Below, one piece after another: positions 8,668 to 17,045 of a DNA stretch of 64,000 nucleotides. Both the position numbers and the translations under genes were made by a program. This DNA is from JAOSJL01 sp963704035 (GTDB taxonomy: Bacteria > Actinomycetota > Acidimicrobiia > IMCC26256 > JAOSJL01): NCBI GenBank assembly GCA_963704035.1, contig CAVPGR010000002.1, positions 1,178,001 through 1,242,000 of the forward strand, in the 5' to 3' direction. The notes beneath the pieces are model-generated. The model was not told the DNA's origin, searched no databases, and saw nothing but the letters and a program-made list of their open reading frames with translations. Each line of letters starts with the position of its first letter. The stretch's first letter is position 1.

Positions 8668-10499
8668 GGCGACTCCTCGAGGACGGCATGCGCCGCCTCC
8701 TCGGCTGCCACGAGCTGGCGTTCCACGATGGCCAGGCCTCCGTCCCAGAACGAGGGATCAGCGAGGTCGACACCGACCAGAGCACCGAGTTCCTCGGGTG
8801 CCATCGATCCGCCCGACGAGAGCAGCGTCAGGTAGTCGGGCACGAACGCCTCTCCCTGCTCCTCGTATCGCCGGTACACCGACAAGGCCAGGAGCTGGCC
8901 GTACGCGTATGCGTAGACGTACCCAGGGGTACCCATGAAGTGCGGAACGTAGGACCACCAGTTCCGGTAGCCGTCGGTGATCTCCACCGTGTCGCCGAGC
9001 ATGTCGGCCTGTGTGCCCGTCCACAATTCGGCGAAGCGGTCCATCGACAGCTCGCCTTCTTCGCGCCGAGCGGTGTGTGCGGCATCCTCGAAACGGTTCA
9101 TCGCGATCTGGCGGAACACCGTGGCGATCTGGCCTTCGAGGCTCTCGGCGAGCAGCGCCAGGCGGGCCCGTGGATCCGTCGTCACACCCAGGAGTCGACC
9201 GAATGTGACGGTCTCACCGAACACCGAGGCCGTCTCGGCGAGCGTGAGGGGCGTGGACTGGTGGAACACGCCCTGCGGGCGCGCGAGATGCGCATGGATC
9301 CCGTGTCCCAACTCGTGGGCGAGCGTCAGCACGTCGCGGCGACGGCCCGTCCAGTTCAGGAGCACGTAGGGATGTTGCGACGGAACCGTGTACGCGCAGA
9401 ACGCGCCCGGTCGCTTGCCCGCCCGGACCGGAGCGTCGATCCAGTTCTCGTCGAAGAAGCGTCGGGCTACATCGGCCAGTTCGGGCGAGAAAGAGGCGTA
9501 GGCATCGAGGACGATGGTGCGTGCCTCACTCCACCCGACGCGGGCGTCCTCGTCGACCACCGATGCCATTCGGTCGTAGTCGGCGAGACGTTCGAGTCCC
9601 AACAGGCGCGCCTTCAGCGAGTACCACCGCTGGGGGATGTCGTAGCGACGGGTGACCGAGGCGATCAACGCATCGACCGAATCGTCGCCGGCCTCGTTCG
9701 AGAGGTTCCGCGAGGAGATCCACGATGGATAGTGGCGCAGCCGGTCGTCGGTCGACTTGTCGGCGAGAAGGGTGTTGTAGACGAAAACACGTGTGCGCAG
9801 CCCGGGTTCGAGGGCGGCCGATACGGCCTCGGCGGCGCAGCGACGATCCTCACGGTCGGGAGATGCCAGCTTCGACAGTGCCTCCTCGAGCGACACAGTG
9901 GAATCATCCAGATCCACGGTGACGGCGGACGTCAGCTCATCGAACAGGCGGGTCCAGGCGTTACGGCCCGTGACCGACTTCTCGGACAGCACGATCTCCT
10001 CCGGCTCCGACAGCAGGTGCGGTCGGTACCGCCGTGCCGAACGCAGGTGGTGGCGGCAGAAGGACAGCCGGTCGTCGGCGAGCAGGGCATCGACACGCTC
10101 ATCGACCACCGCTGCCCATTCGAGCTCGATGAACACCAGAGTGGTCTGGATCTCGGTCGCCCGTTCCTCGAAGTGCTGCATGAGTGCGCCGGCGACGGGA
10201 TCGGTGGTGTCAACGGAGTAGGCGAGGCTGGCGTACGAGCCCGCGCGACCCACCGACTCCTCGAGCGCTCCGAGCGCCTTCATCAGGTCCGCGAGCTCAC
10301 CGGCATCGAGGGTGTCGATCCGGCCTCTGTAGTCGGCCAACGCCCCGGCGGCCCGCTGGGCCTCGTCGAGGAGGGTCTCGACGCCCTCGGCGCCCGCTCC
10401 GGCGACCAGTGGATCGAGATCCCAGGCGACATCGGCCGCCGTGAGATCGGAGTCGGACTCGGTGTCGGTGTCGACGTCGCTTCTGGTTGTGGTGGCCAT
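8664..10499 (-). CDS. pepF: Oligoendopeptidase F, M3 family
   Basis: A 611-residue zinc metallopeptidase of family M3 that degrades oligopeptides in the cytoplasm. The zinc site LAHELGHGIHAHLA contains HEXXH at residues 395-399, with the third ligand expected in the downstream ETASVFGE segment. The C-terminal block YVYAYAYGQLLALSVY and YLTLLSSGGSMAPEELG is typical of PepF. The start is ATG 10499. Only 29 bases separate it from the divergent phosphatase start. The reading frame is clean over 1.8 kb. It is followed by the alpha/beta hydrolase with overlapping stop/start. Confidence 0.93.
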   Translation of the reverse strand: MATTTRSDVDTDTESDSDLTAADVAWDLDPLVAGAGAEGVETLLDEAQRAAGALADYRGRIDTLDAGELADLMKALGALEESVGRAGSYASLAYSVDTTDPVAGALMQHFEERATEIQTTLVFIELEWAAVVDERVDALLADDRLSFCRHHLRSARRYRPHLLSEPEEIVLSEKSVTGRNAWTRLFDELTSAVTVDLDDSTVSLEEALSKLASPDREDRRCAAEAVSAALEPGLRTRVFVYNTLLADKSTDDRLRHYPSWISSRNLSNEAGDDSVDALIASVTRRYDIPQRWYSLKARLLGLERLADYDRMASVVDEDARVGWSEARTIVLDAYASFSPELADVARRFFDENWIDAPVRAGKRPGAFCAYTVPSQHPYVLLNWTGRRRDVLTLAHELGHGIHAHLARPQGVFHQSTPLTLAETASVFGETVTFGRLLGVTTDPRARLALLAESLEGQIATVFRQIAMNRFEDAAHTARREEGELSMDRFAELWTGTQADMLGDTVEITDGYRNWWSYVPHFMGTPGYVYAYAYGQLLALSVYRRYEEQGEAFVPDYLTLLSSGGSMAPEELGALVGVDLADPSFWDGGLAIVERQLVAAEEAAHAVLEESP

Positions 10500-10528
10500 C
10501 CCCTGAGACTACGTGCGACGCTGCAGCG

Positions 10529-11089
10529 ATGACGACGCACGACGAAACGGCGCCGACCGTCCTGTTCGTCTGCACCGGCAACGCCGCTCGTTCCGTTCTG
10601 GCCTCGACATTCCTCGCCCGCGGCGCCCCCGGTCTATCGGTCGAATCAGCCGGGACCCACGCCTTCGACGGAATGCCTCCGGGTCATCACGTCCGGACGG
10701 TCCTTCGCGAACACGGTGCAGGTGCCGTGTCGCACCGCTCGGCGAGTCTGCACGACTCCGATCTGGCGAAGGCCGACGTCGTGATCGCGTTGGCGACGGA
10801 ACATGTGCGTTTCGTCCGCACCCACCATGGCGCACATGCCATCCGGACCGGAACGCTTCGGCGCGTCGCGCGCGACCTCGAGCCCGCCCAGGAACCCCTG
10901 GCCGCGCGGGTGGAGCGCATGGCGTTGGATCAGGTCACCCTCGAGGACTGGGAGGACGTGGACGATCCTGCGGGCGCCGACCTGGAGGTCTACCGCCGGT
11001 GCGCCAGGGAGATCGCCGCTCTGACCGACCAGCTCGCCCCAAAGCTCAGTCGGACACGCGACGCTGTTCTGACCACACGTCTGTTCTGA
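10529..11089 (+). CDS. Low-molecular-weight protein tyrosine phosphatase-like protein
   Basis: A 186-residue protein starting MTTHDETAPTVLFVCTGNAARS. The P-loop C(X)5R is Cys15 to Arg21 (CTGNAARS), followed by AGTHAFDGMPP and the downstream acidic loop around VDDP, as in LMW phosphatases and related arsenate reductases. The loop differs from the classical CxGNICRSP by Ala at the Cys position and lack of the Pro. It may dephosphorylate tyrosine or arginine or act on arsenate; the sequence does not decide. ATG 10529 lies very close to the divergent pepF start, so its 5' leader is short or absent. Confidence 0.8.
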   Translation: MTTHDETAPTVLFVCTGNAARSVLASTFLARGAPGLSVESAGTHAFDGMPPGHHVRTVLREHGAGAVSHRSASLHDSDLAKADVVIALATEHVRFVRTHHGAHAIRTGTLRRVARDLEPAQEPLAARVERMALDQVTLEDWEDVDDPAGADLEVYRRCAREIAALTDQLAPKLSRTRDAVLTTRLF

Positions 11090-11132
11090 CCACACGCTGG
11101 CGGCACGGAACTCAGTGTGCGGGAGCGCTGAG

Positions 11133-12231
11133 TCAGGAGCCCGCCTGGGCGTCGGGGCAGGTCTTTCGCACGGCGTCGCCCGCCGTGGTGGGTACGGCGG
11201 GGATCGTCGAGACAGGCCGCCCCGCGGCCGGTCAGCACGGTCACACGGCCGTTGGCCTCGAAGTCGTCGGAAGGGATCAGCCGCACGGCCAGGTTCTCGT
11301 CTTCGATCTGCTCGAGGAACCGCACCCGGCGCGGATTCTGCTCCTCACCTTCCAGCGTGGCGAGCGAACGCACCCGGGCTCCCACTTCGAGCGCCACGGC
11401 CAGGACCGGATCGTCGGGGACGTCTGTGGACTCGTCGGGGATGGTCAGCAGTTCCTCGGGAACGCCCGAGCGGAAGTCGACGAGTTCGGCGCGGGTCTCG
11501 CCGGCCTCATAGCGAGCGAGAACACCGTCGTCGGTGACGCAGAGTTCCCATTCGTGGATGTCGTTTGCACCACCGCGGATCGTCGGCTCCACCCCCCGGA
11601 CGGTGGCGCAGGTGGAAGGCAGACCGTCGATCTCCACCGACGTCGTTCCGACTTCCACTTCCGCGCCCTTCCAGTCTTGTTCCTCGGTCAGGATCGCCGC
11701 GAGCCCAATGGGAATGAACGCGCCCACGGGTCGGATCTCCTCGGCGTAGGTGGTGCCGGCGATCTCTTCGCACGCCTCGGCGTCAGTACCGATCGTGCAC
11801 GAGTAGGGAGTGTTGTCGATGTCGATCAGTGCGATGGCCTCGTCGAGTCGGACGAAGTCGAGACGGACGGCCTCGGGAGTGTGGGACACGACCAGGTTGG
11901 CATCGGGCGCCTCGACGCCGAGAGCCTCGGTGTCGAGTTCCACGTTCTGCACCACGGGGGCCGAGTTCTCGGTGTCGGGTGTGGGACGTTCCACCTCGTA
12001 GGCAGCCTGGTAGCTGGCGTCCGCGCCGAATTCGAGGAGCTGGATGAGCGGGATGATGGCGTCGGGGGGTTCGGACGACTCCGAAGGCTGAGGCGGCCCG
12101 TCCGAGGAGCAGGCAGCGGCAGCAAGCACGATGATCAGGATTCCCGCCCATGCGGCCCGGAACCGGGTGACGATGCGAGCACCGGGGGCTCGCCTGTGGG
12201 GTAGCTCGTGGGCCGAGTCGTGCAACGTCAC
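11133..12231 (-). CDS. Hypothetical secreted lipoprotein (frameshifted near the C-terminus)
   Basis: An exported lipoprotein of roughly 365 residues with no recognised domain. A hydrophobic stretch AWAGILIIVLAAAACSS ends in a lipobox Cys, followed by a Ser/Pro/Glu linker. The body is acidic and contains scattered cysteines. The frame changes near 11218 in a GC run (CGCGGGGCGG); correcting one base gives a C-terminus ...DAVRKTCPDAQAGS ending at 11133. The start is uncertain: GTG 12231 gives a long n-region before the signal peptide, and no internal ATG is available. It is divergent from msrB. Proteins of this kind often sit on the outer face of the membrane, but its role is unknown. Confidence 0.65.
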
Positions 12232-12398
12232 CTTCCGGGCACCGGGCTCTGCTCCCCCCGCGTCGGTCGGCGCCGCTCGTGTTCCTTCCAGAGTACGCGA
12301 TGCCGCCAGGCGCTCCGCATCGGGAACATCCCGGCGGCCGGTACGGTTCAAGAGCGGTGGATGCAGGAGCAAACCGAGGAGCCATCCAAGGAGCAATC

Positions 12399-12806
12399 GT
12401 GAACGACGAGACACCCGGAGACCGAGTCGTCAAGACCGATGAGGAGTGGCGACGCCAACTGAGCCCCGAACAGTTCGCCGTCACCCGCCAGGGTGGTACC
12501 GAGCCGGCCTTCACGGGCGAGCACTGGGATTCCAAGGACGACGGCATCTACCGCTGCATCTGCTGCGACGCGGAACTCTTCACCTCTGAGCACAAGTACG
12601 ACTCGGGTTCGGGTTGGCCCAGCTTCTTTCAGCCTCTCGACGTCGATGCGCTGATCCTCGACGAGGACCGATCCCACGGCGTGGTGCGCACCGAGGTCCG
12701 CTGTCGGCGGTGTGACGCGCACCTCGGCCATCTGTTTCCCGACGGGCCGAACCCCACCGGGGAGCGCTACTGCATGAACTCCGCCTCTCTGCGACTCGAA
12801 GGCTGA
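12399..12806 (+). CDS. msrB: Peptide-methionine (R)-S-oxide reductase MsrB
   Basis: Repairs methionine-R-sulfoxide in proteins using a cysteine thiol, in the cytoplasm. The 135-residue protein has zinc cysteines C53, C56, C102 and C105 (CICC and CRRC), the GSGWPSFF substrate motif and catalytic Cys125 in RYCMNSASL. It starts at GTG 12399 with AAGGAG at 12388-12393, which fixes this start over longer in-frame alternatives. The size is typical of single-domain MsrB. An alpha/beta hydrolase follows 28 bases downstream on the same strand and may be co-transcribed. Confidence 0.94.
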   Translation: MNDETPGDRVVKTDEEWRRQLSPEQFAVTRQGGTEPAFTGEHWDSKDDGIYRCICCDAELFTSEHKYDSGSGWPSFFQPLDVDALILDEDRSHGVVRTEVRCRRCDAHLGHLFPDGPNPTGERYCMNSASLRLEG

Positions 12807-12834
12807 GAGCCCGACGGGCAAGACTGCGCGCCAG

Positions 12835-13737
12835 ATGGAACCCGAGTGGCATCTGGAGTGGAAGCGCATCACCGTCGGTGGCGCCGAGGTGCGTTACGGC
12901 GAGGCGGGCGACGGCGAGCCATTCGTGTTTCTCCATGGTTTCGGGCTGCGCGAGAAGACCTACAAGAGGGCGCTCAGTCGGCTCGTTCCCCTCGGTATCC
13001 GGGTCGTCGCACCGTCGTTGCCCGGATTCGGCGGAACCGCGCCACTACCCGGTGACGACACGACGATCGAGAGCTACGCGCGATGGGTTGTCGAGTTCTG
13101 TGCAACCATCGAGCTCGACGGGCCGGTGATGATGGCCGGCCACTCGTTCGGCGGCGGTGTTGCCATCCGAACGGCGCACGACCATCCGCAGCTGGTGCGG
13201 CTCCTCGTCCTCATCAACTCAGTGGGAGGCTCCATCTGGAAGGAGGCCGGCGCCGGCTCGGACGAAGAGGCACGGCACCTCGCCGACCGGCCGCTGTGGA
13301 GTTGGGGGCTCCACGCCCCCTTCGACGTGGCTCGTCGCAAGGTCGTGCAGGCCGCCCTCCCCACGATCCTGGCGGACGCAGGTCGCAATCTGATCCGTAA
13401 CCCCGGCGCTTTCTGGCGTGCGGGACGCCTGGCCAGGACCGCTGACCTGCGCGACGAGCTCGTCGAGTTGAACGCCCGCGGCCTGCCGATCGTGGTTCTG
13501 TGGGGAACCGAGGATCGGATCCTTCCAGCGGCGTCTCTCGACGCACTCGTGGAGGCCGTGGGTGGTGAACCCGAAGTGGTGAAGGGTGGCCACGCATGGC
13601 TGCTGGCCGATCCGGACGCCTTCGGCGAGGTCATGACAAACGTCGTCGCCTACGCGGAGCATGAACGCACTCGTGAGCATCGTCGCACACGCTGGACCGA
13701 CCGGCTGCGCGCCCGCTGGCGAAAGGTGCGCGGCTAG
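12835..13737 (+). CDS. Alpha/beta hydrolase
   Basis: A 300-residue cytoplasmic alpha/beta hydrolase. It shows FLHGFGLREKTY (oxyanion loop), nucleophile elbow MMAGHSFGGG (Ser), VVLWGTEDRILP (acid) and VKGGHAWLLADPDAF (His), giving a complete Ser-Asp-His triad. The C-terminus is a basic tail (RTREHRRTRWTDRLRARWRK) that may contact nucleic acid or membrane. Its stop codon overlaps the stop of the convergent gene by a few bases. The substrate is unknown. Confidence 0.83.
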   Translation: MEPEWHLEWKRITVGGAEVRYGEAGDGEPFVFLHGFGLREKTYKRALSRLVPLGIRVVAPSLPGFGGTAPLPGDDTTIESYARWVVEFCATIELDGPVMMAGHSFGGGVAIRTAHDHPQLVRLLVLINSVGGSIWKEAGAGSDEEARHLADRPLWSWGLHAPFDVARRKVVQAALPTILADAGRNLIRNPGAFWRAGRLARTADLRDELVELNARGLPIVVLWGTEDRILPAASLDALVEAVGGEPEVVKGGHAWLLADPDAFGEVMTNVVAYAEHERTREHRRTRWTDRLRARWRKVRG

Positions 13738-14166
13738 ACCGACGTGGTGCTGAGCGGGTCCCCTGCCGGCGGAGAAACGGCCATGCGCGCGAGAACCGCG
13801 TCGGCGAAACGCCGGGGCGCATCGACGGTCAGCGTCAGGCCGGGATGGAGCACCCGGCCAGTGGGCTCGAGACCGGGAACCGGGCGGTCGAACACCAGAC
13901 AGACGCCGCCCCTGGTGGTGGTACCGAAGGTGAGACCGCGGTCGGCGAACGAGCCTCGGGCGCCGATCGCCGTGTACCAGCGGTAGGGGCCGGTGATGTA
14001 CACGCCGGTGATGTTCGAGATCGGCGTGGAGAACCTCCACGGCCCGAAACGGGCGTCGAGGTTTCCCCCGCTCGAAACGGATTGTGCTCGTCTGCGGCGT
14101 GACACCGATCATCATGAGCACAGGCCGGAACCGGGGATCGAAATCGAACCCGAAGCGCTCTTCCAC
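13734..14166 (-). CDS. Hypothetical actinobacterial protein (frameshifted)
   Basis: A protein of about 143 residues without a named domain. The first part (GTG 14166) reads EERFGFDFDPRFRPVLMMIG; after a frame change near 14070 it continues ARFGPWRFSTPISNITGVYI, GPYRWYTAIGARGSFADRGL and RRGVCLVFDRPVPGL. I recall this general pattern (GPWR..TP..NI.GV..TGPYR...ADRG.TF) from hypothetical proteins in mycobacteria and related actinobacteria, but that is memory rather than a search result. The start is uncertain because no frame-preserving ATG is present. No membrane span or signal is seen. Confidence 0.6.
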
Positions 14167-14224
14167 GGAAGGTGTTGCTACTCCTATGGAGGGCCGCAGG
14201 CAAGCCCGGGGATGAACCTGCTGG

Positions 14225-15469
14225 TCAGGCCTCCAGGGCGAAGGGCGGTTCTGCGGAATCGCCGCCGGCGACTTGCGACCGGTCGTCGTCACCCCGGTCC
14301 AGAGCGGGATCGACCTCGGTGCGCAGTTGCTCGATGCGGTCGAGCTCCCTCTCCATGCCCCGCCGACGAGTTCCGTTGAGCTCGTCGAATGCCTTCCCTG
14401 CCGACGCGATCCGTTTGCCCACCATCTCGACCTGGTCGCTGAACTTGCCCCACTGCGTCTGGAAGCCCGACAGCCGCTCGAGGATCTCGTGCGACGTGCG
14501 CTCCAGCCGGAAGTTGTCGACCGACTGGCGAACGATCGCCAGGACCGGGAACAGCGTGAGCGGCGAGCACAGGACGACCTTGCGCCGCAGCGCCGAGTCG
14601 ACGAGCTCGGGGTCGTCCTGCTGGATGAACGCGTACAGCTCGTCGTTGGGAATGAAGAGCAGAACACAGTCGACCGTGGACGTGGGCTCGATGTAGCCGC
14701 GCTCGGCAAGCTCCTTCACGCGGTCCCGCACGTCACGCCGGAACGTGTCGCGGCACTTCTTCGCCTCCAACTCCGATTCGGTCTCCATCGCCCGGCGCAG
14801 GTTGTCGAAGGGGAACTTCACGTCCATGTGGAGCTGCATGTCGTTGGGGAGCAGGAACGTGAAATCGGGAATCTCCCCCGTGTCGATCCGCCGCTGGGTG
14901 ACGAAGTTGACGCCGTGCTTCAGGCCGACGTGACGAAGCACGTCTTCGGCCATGCGCTCACCCCACTGGCCGCGGCTCTTCGGACCCGAGAGGGTTCTGC
15001 CGAGGCTCTCGGTCGTGGCGTTCAACGCAGTCAGGCCCTTACCCTGAGCTTCGAGCAGCTCACCGATCTGACCGAACTTCTGCTCGCGGTCGCGCTCGAG
15101 CGTGTGCATCAGGTCGGTGACCTTGCCGAGTTCGGTGGTCATCGACGTGAGTTCCCGGTCGATCAGCGACTTGCTCTTCTCGAGGGCGGCGGTGCCCATC
15201 GATGTCTGCGCCTCGGACTGGGCCTGGAACTGGGCACGGTTGGTTTCGGCGAGTTGAGCGACGGCGTGCTCCACGGCACGGTCGACTGCCGCATCACGCG
15301 ACGCCAGCAATTGGATTTGCTGCTCGAGCGCGGCCTGACGGGTCTCCTCGGTGATCCGGGCCAGTTCCTCGTCGTGCTGACGACGCGACCGGACGGCAAC
15401 CAGGACCGCCACTCCCGCTCCCGCCAGTGCGGCCAGCGCCACCATCGCCATCAGAATCGTGCCCATCAC
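14225..15469 (-). CDS. rmuC: DNA recombination protein RmuC
   Basis: A 414-residue RmuC-family protein, thought to limit inversions and to act in DNA recombination. It begins with one membrane-anchoring helix (about residues 3-27), followed by a long coiled coil rich in Glu/Gln/Arg (about 28-150) and the nuclease-like domain with LSGPKSRGQWGERMAEDVLR, FTFLLPNDMQLHMDVKFPFDNL, VDCVLLFIPNDELYAFI and KVVLCSPLTLFPVLAIVRQ. These motifs are diagnostic. The frame is clean. The C-terminal tail is acidic and probably disordered. Confidence 0.93.
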   Translation of the reverse strand: MMGTILMAMVALAALAGAGVAVLVAVRSRRQHDEELARITEETRQAALEQQIQLLASRDAAVDRAVEHAVAQLAETNRAQFQAQSEAQTSMGTAALEKSKSLIDRELTSMTTELGKVTDLMHTLERDREQKFGQIGELLEAQGKGLTALNATTESLGRTLSGPKSRGQWGERMAEDVLRHVGLKHGVNFVTQRRIDTGEIPDFTFLLPNDMQLHMDVKFPFDNLRRAMETESELEAKKCRDTFRRDVRDRVKELAERGYIEPTSTVDCVLLFIPNDELYAFIQQDDPELVDSALRRKVVLCSPLTLFPVLAIVRQSVDNFRLERTSHEILERLSGFQTQWGKFSDQVEMVGKRIASAGKAFDELNGTRRRGMERELDRIEQLRTEVDPALDRGDDDRSQVAGGDSAEPPFALEA

Positions 15470-15613
15470 CGTCTCCCGGTCCCAGGGCCGGGATCCTTCT
15501 CCCGGTCTCGGAATCCACCGTACGGGTCGGGTGAGACAGTTACGGCGATACCCCTGCCGCTGCGGGCTTTTCGCGGGATCGAGGAACCGGGCAGGGCCGG
15601 CGAGGAGGGGCGA

Positions 15614-16367
15614 TCAGCCCGACGGGGGGTCCATACCCGCAGCCGCGGCGCGGTCGCGCTCGATGAGGCCGGCCATACGCTTCGCCCCACCCGTTCGGAG
15701 CTTCGCCGCGTTGGTGGCGTACGCGCTCGGCGGCAGATCCGCCAGGCGGCGGGCCTCCGAAAGAGCCTCGGACTCCACGTCGGCAGCCGGCACGACCCGG
15801 TCCAGGTAGCCCGCCGCCGCTGCGTCGTCGGGCCCGTAGATCCGGGCCTCGATGGTCGCCTGGTGAAGCTGGGTTGTCGCGAGGCGCTCCCGCGAGATCT
15901 CGACCGCCCAGTCGGGCAGCGGCATTCCGATCTGCGTCTCGATGAGCCCGATCCGGAACTCACCCGACGCACCGACGCGGTAGTGCGAGCCGAGCAACAC
16001 GAAACGCCCCGGCGGCGACGGCGTGGCCGGTGCACGCGGCCACGACGGGCTTGGGTGAGGCGTAGCAGCGCCGGACGAACTCGCCGCCCTCGGTGACGAG
16101 CTCGAAGGTCGAGCGGTCGCCGCGCCTCATGATCGACAGGTCGAAGCCCCCGGAGAACACGGCCTCGCGTCCGATGAGCAGGAGTGCGCCCAGGTCGCCG
16201 TCACCTTCGACGTCGTCGAGAGCGGCAGTGAGCGTCGAGAGAATCGTCGGCGTGATCGCGTTGGCCTTGCCGTCGTCGATCCGGACGACGCCAATGCCGT
16301 CGTGCTCGGACGAGGTGACTGCCGGAGAACCGACGTCGGAACCGTCGGGCGGTCGAGCGTTCGCCAT
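15614..16367 (-). CDS. Enoyl-CoA hydratase/isomerase family protein (frameshifted)
   Basis: A crotonase-fold protein of about 250 residues. The N-terminal part shows ALLLIGREAVFSGGFDLSIM, the oxyanion-hole region, and CYASPKPVVAACTGHAVAAG. The C-terminal part in another frame carries LLGSHYRVGASGEFRIGLIETQIGMPLP and YGPDDAAAAGYLDRVV. The frames join near 16010 in the GCCGGGGCG run, where one base appears to be missing. The catalytic glutamates of classical hydratases are not both obvious, so another crotonase reaction is possible. The start ATG is 16367, 26 bases from the divergent DUF488 start. Confidence 0.82.
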
Positions 16368-16393
16368 GGTGCCCCGAGCCTACGCTTCCCCAC

Positions 16394-16939
16394 GTGCAGG
16401 CGATCCGTACGGTGGGACACGGCACACTCACGGCCGACGGGTTCGCCGATCTCGTCGGTGACGCCGGCGTCGAGGTCGTCGTGGACGTTCGTCGGTTTCC
16501 GGGCAGTCGACGTCACCCCCATTTCAGTGCGGACGCCATGGCGTCCTGGCTGCCCGATCGTGGCATCGACTACCGATGGATGGAGGGTCTCGGCGGACGG
16601 CGCCGAACGCAGCCGGATTCACCGAACACCGCGCTGCGAAACGAGCAGTTCCGCGCCTACGCCGATCACATGGGCACGGACGAGTTCCAGGGAGGTCTGG
16701 CCGAGCTCACCGCTCTGGCGGCGTCGCGGTCGGCGGCGATCATGTGCGCGGAGTCCGTGTGGTGGCGTTGCCACCGCCGTCTCGTCGCCGACCATCTCGT
16801 CCTCGTCGAGGCCGTCCCCGTCGAGCACCTGTTCCACGACGGTCGCCTCGTCTCCCACTCACCGACACCCGAAGCACGCCGGCAGGGCGATGTCCTCGTT
16901 TACGACGGCGGCACGTTCGACTCGCTGACGGATACGTGA
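16394..16939 (+). CDS. DUF488 domain-containing protein
   Basis: A 181-residue protein starting from GTG 16394 (VQAIRTVGHGTL). DUF488 hallmarks are TVGHGTLTADGF, VVDVRRFPGSRRHPHFS, a central Y-W-M-LGGRR segment and the cysteine motif IMCAESVWWRCHRRLVADHL. The conserved CAE...CHR motif suggests a metal- or thiol-dependent role, but the function of the family is not established. Its stop codon lies inside a 16-bp tandem repeat array that continues past the gene. Confidence 0.88.
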   Translation: MQAIRTVGHGTLTADGFADLVGDAGVEVVVDVRRFPGSRRHPHFSADAMASWLPDRGIDYRWMEGLGGRRRTQPDSPNTALRNEQFRAYADHMGTDEFQGGLAELTALAASRSAAIMCAESVWWRCHRRLVADHLVLVEAVPVEHLFHDGRLVSHSPTPEARRQGDVLVYDGGTFDSLTDT

Positions 16940-16992
16940 CCATACGTATACGTGACCATACGTATACGTGACCATACGTATACGTGACCATG
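16933..16992. repeat. 16-bp tandem repeat with nested palindromes
   Basis: The unit TACGTGACCATACGTA is repeated exactly at 16933, 16949 and 16965, with a truncated fourth copy at 16981-16992. Junctions create the palindromes ATACGTAT and CGTATACG. The array spans the end of the DUF488 gene (stop 16937-16939) and the space before the convergent protease gene. The AT-rich palindromic units stand out from the GC-rich surroundings. Confidence 0.9.
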
Positions 16993-17045
16993 ACGCAAGG
17001 CGCCCGCCGACACCCGTTCGTCGCCGTCCGCCCGTCAACGTCACG

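Noticed and set aside
8688..10532. A 614-codon open frame antisense to pepF
   Set aside because: High-GC codon bias opens the opposite strand. The antisense protein has no recognisable motifs, while pepF has HEXXH and the full family signature.
14273..16096. A 607-codon open frame antisense to rmuC and the hydratase
   Set aside because: Same shadow effect; it crosses two real genes and shows no domain.
16933..16992. Possible CRISPR array
   Set aside because: The 16-bp units are directly adjacent with no spacers, and no cas genes are present.
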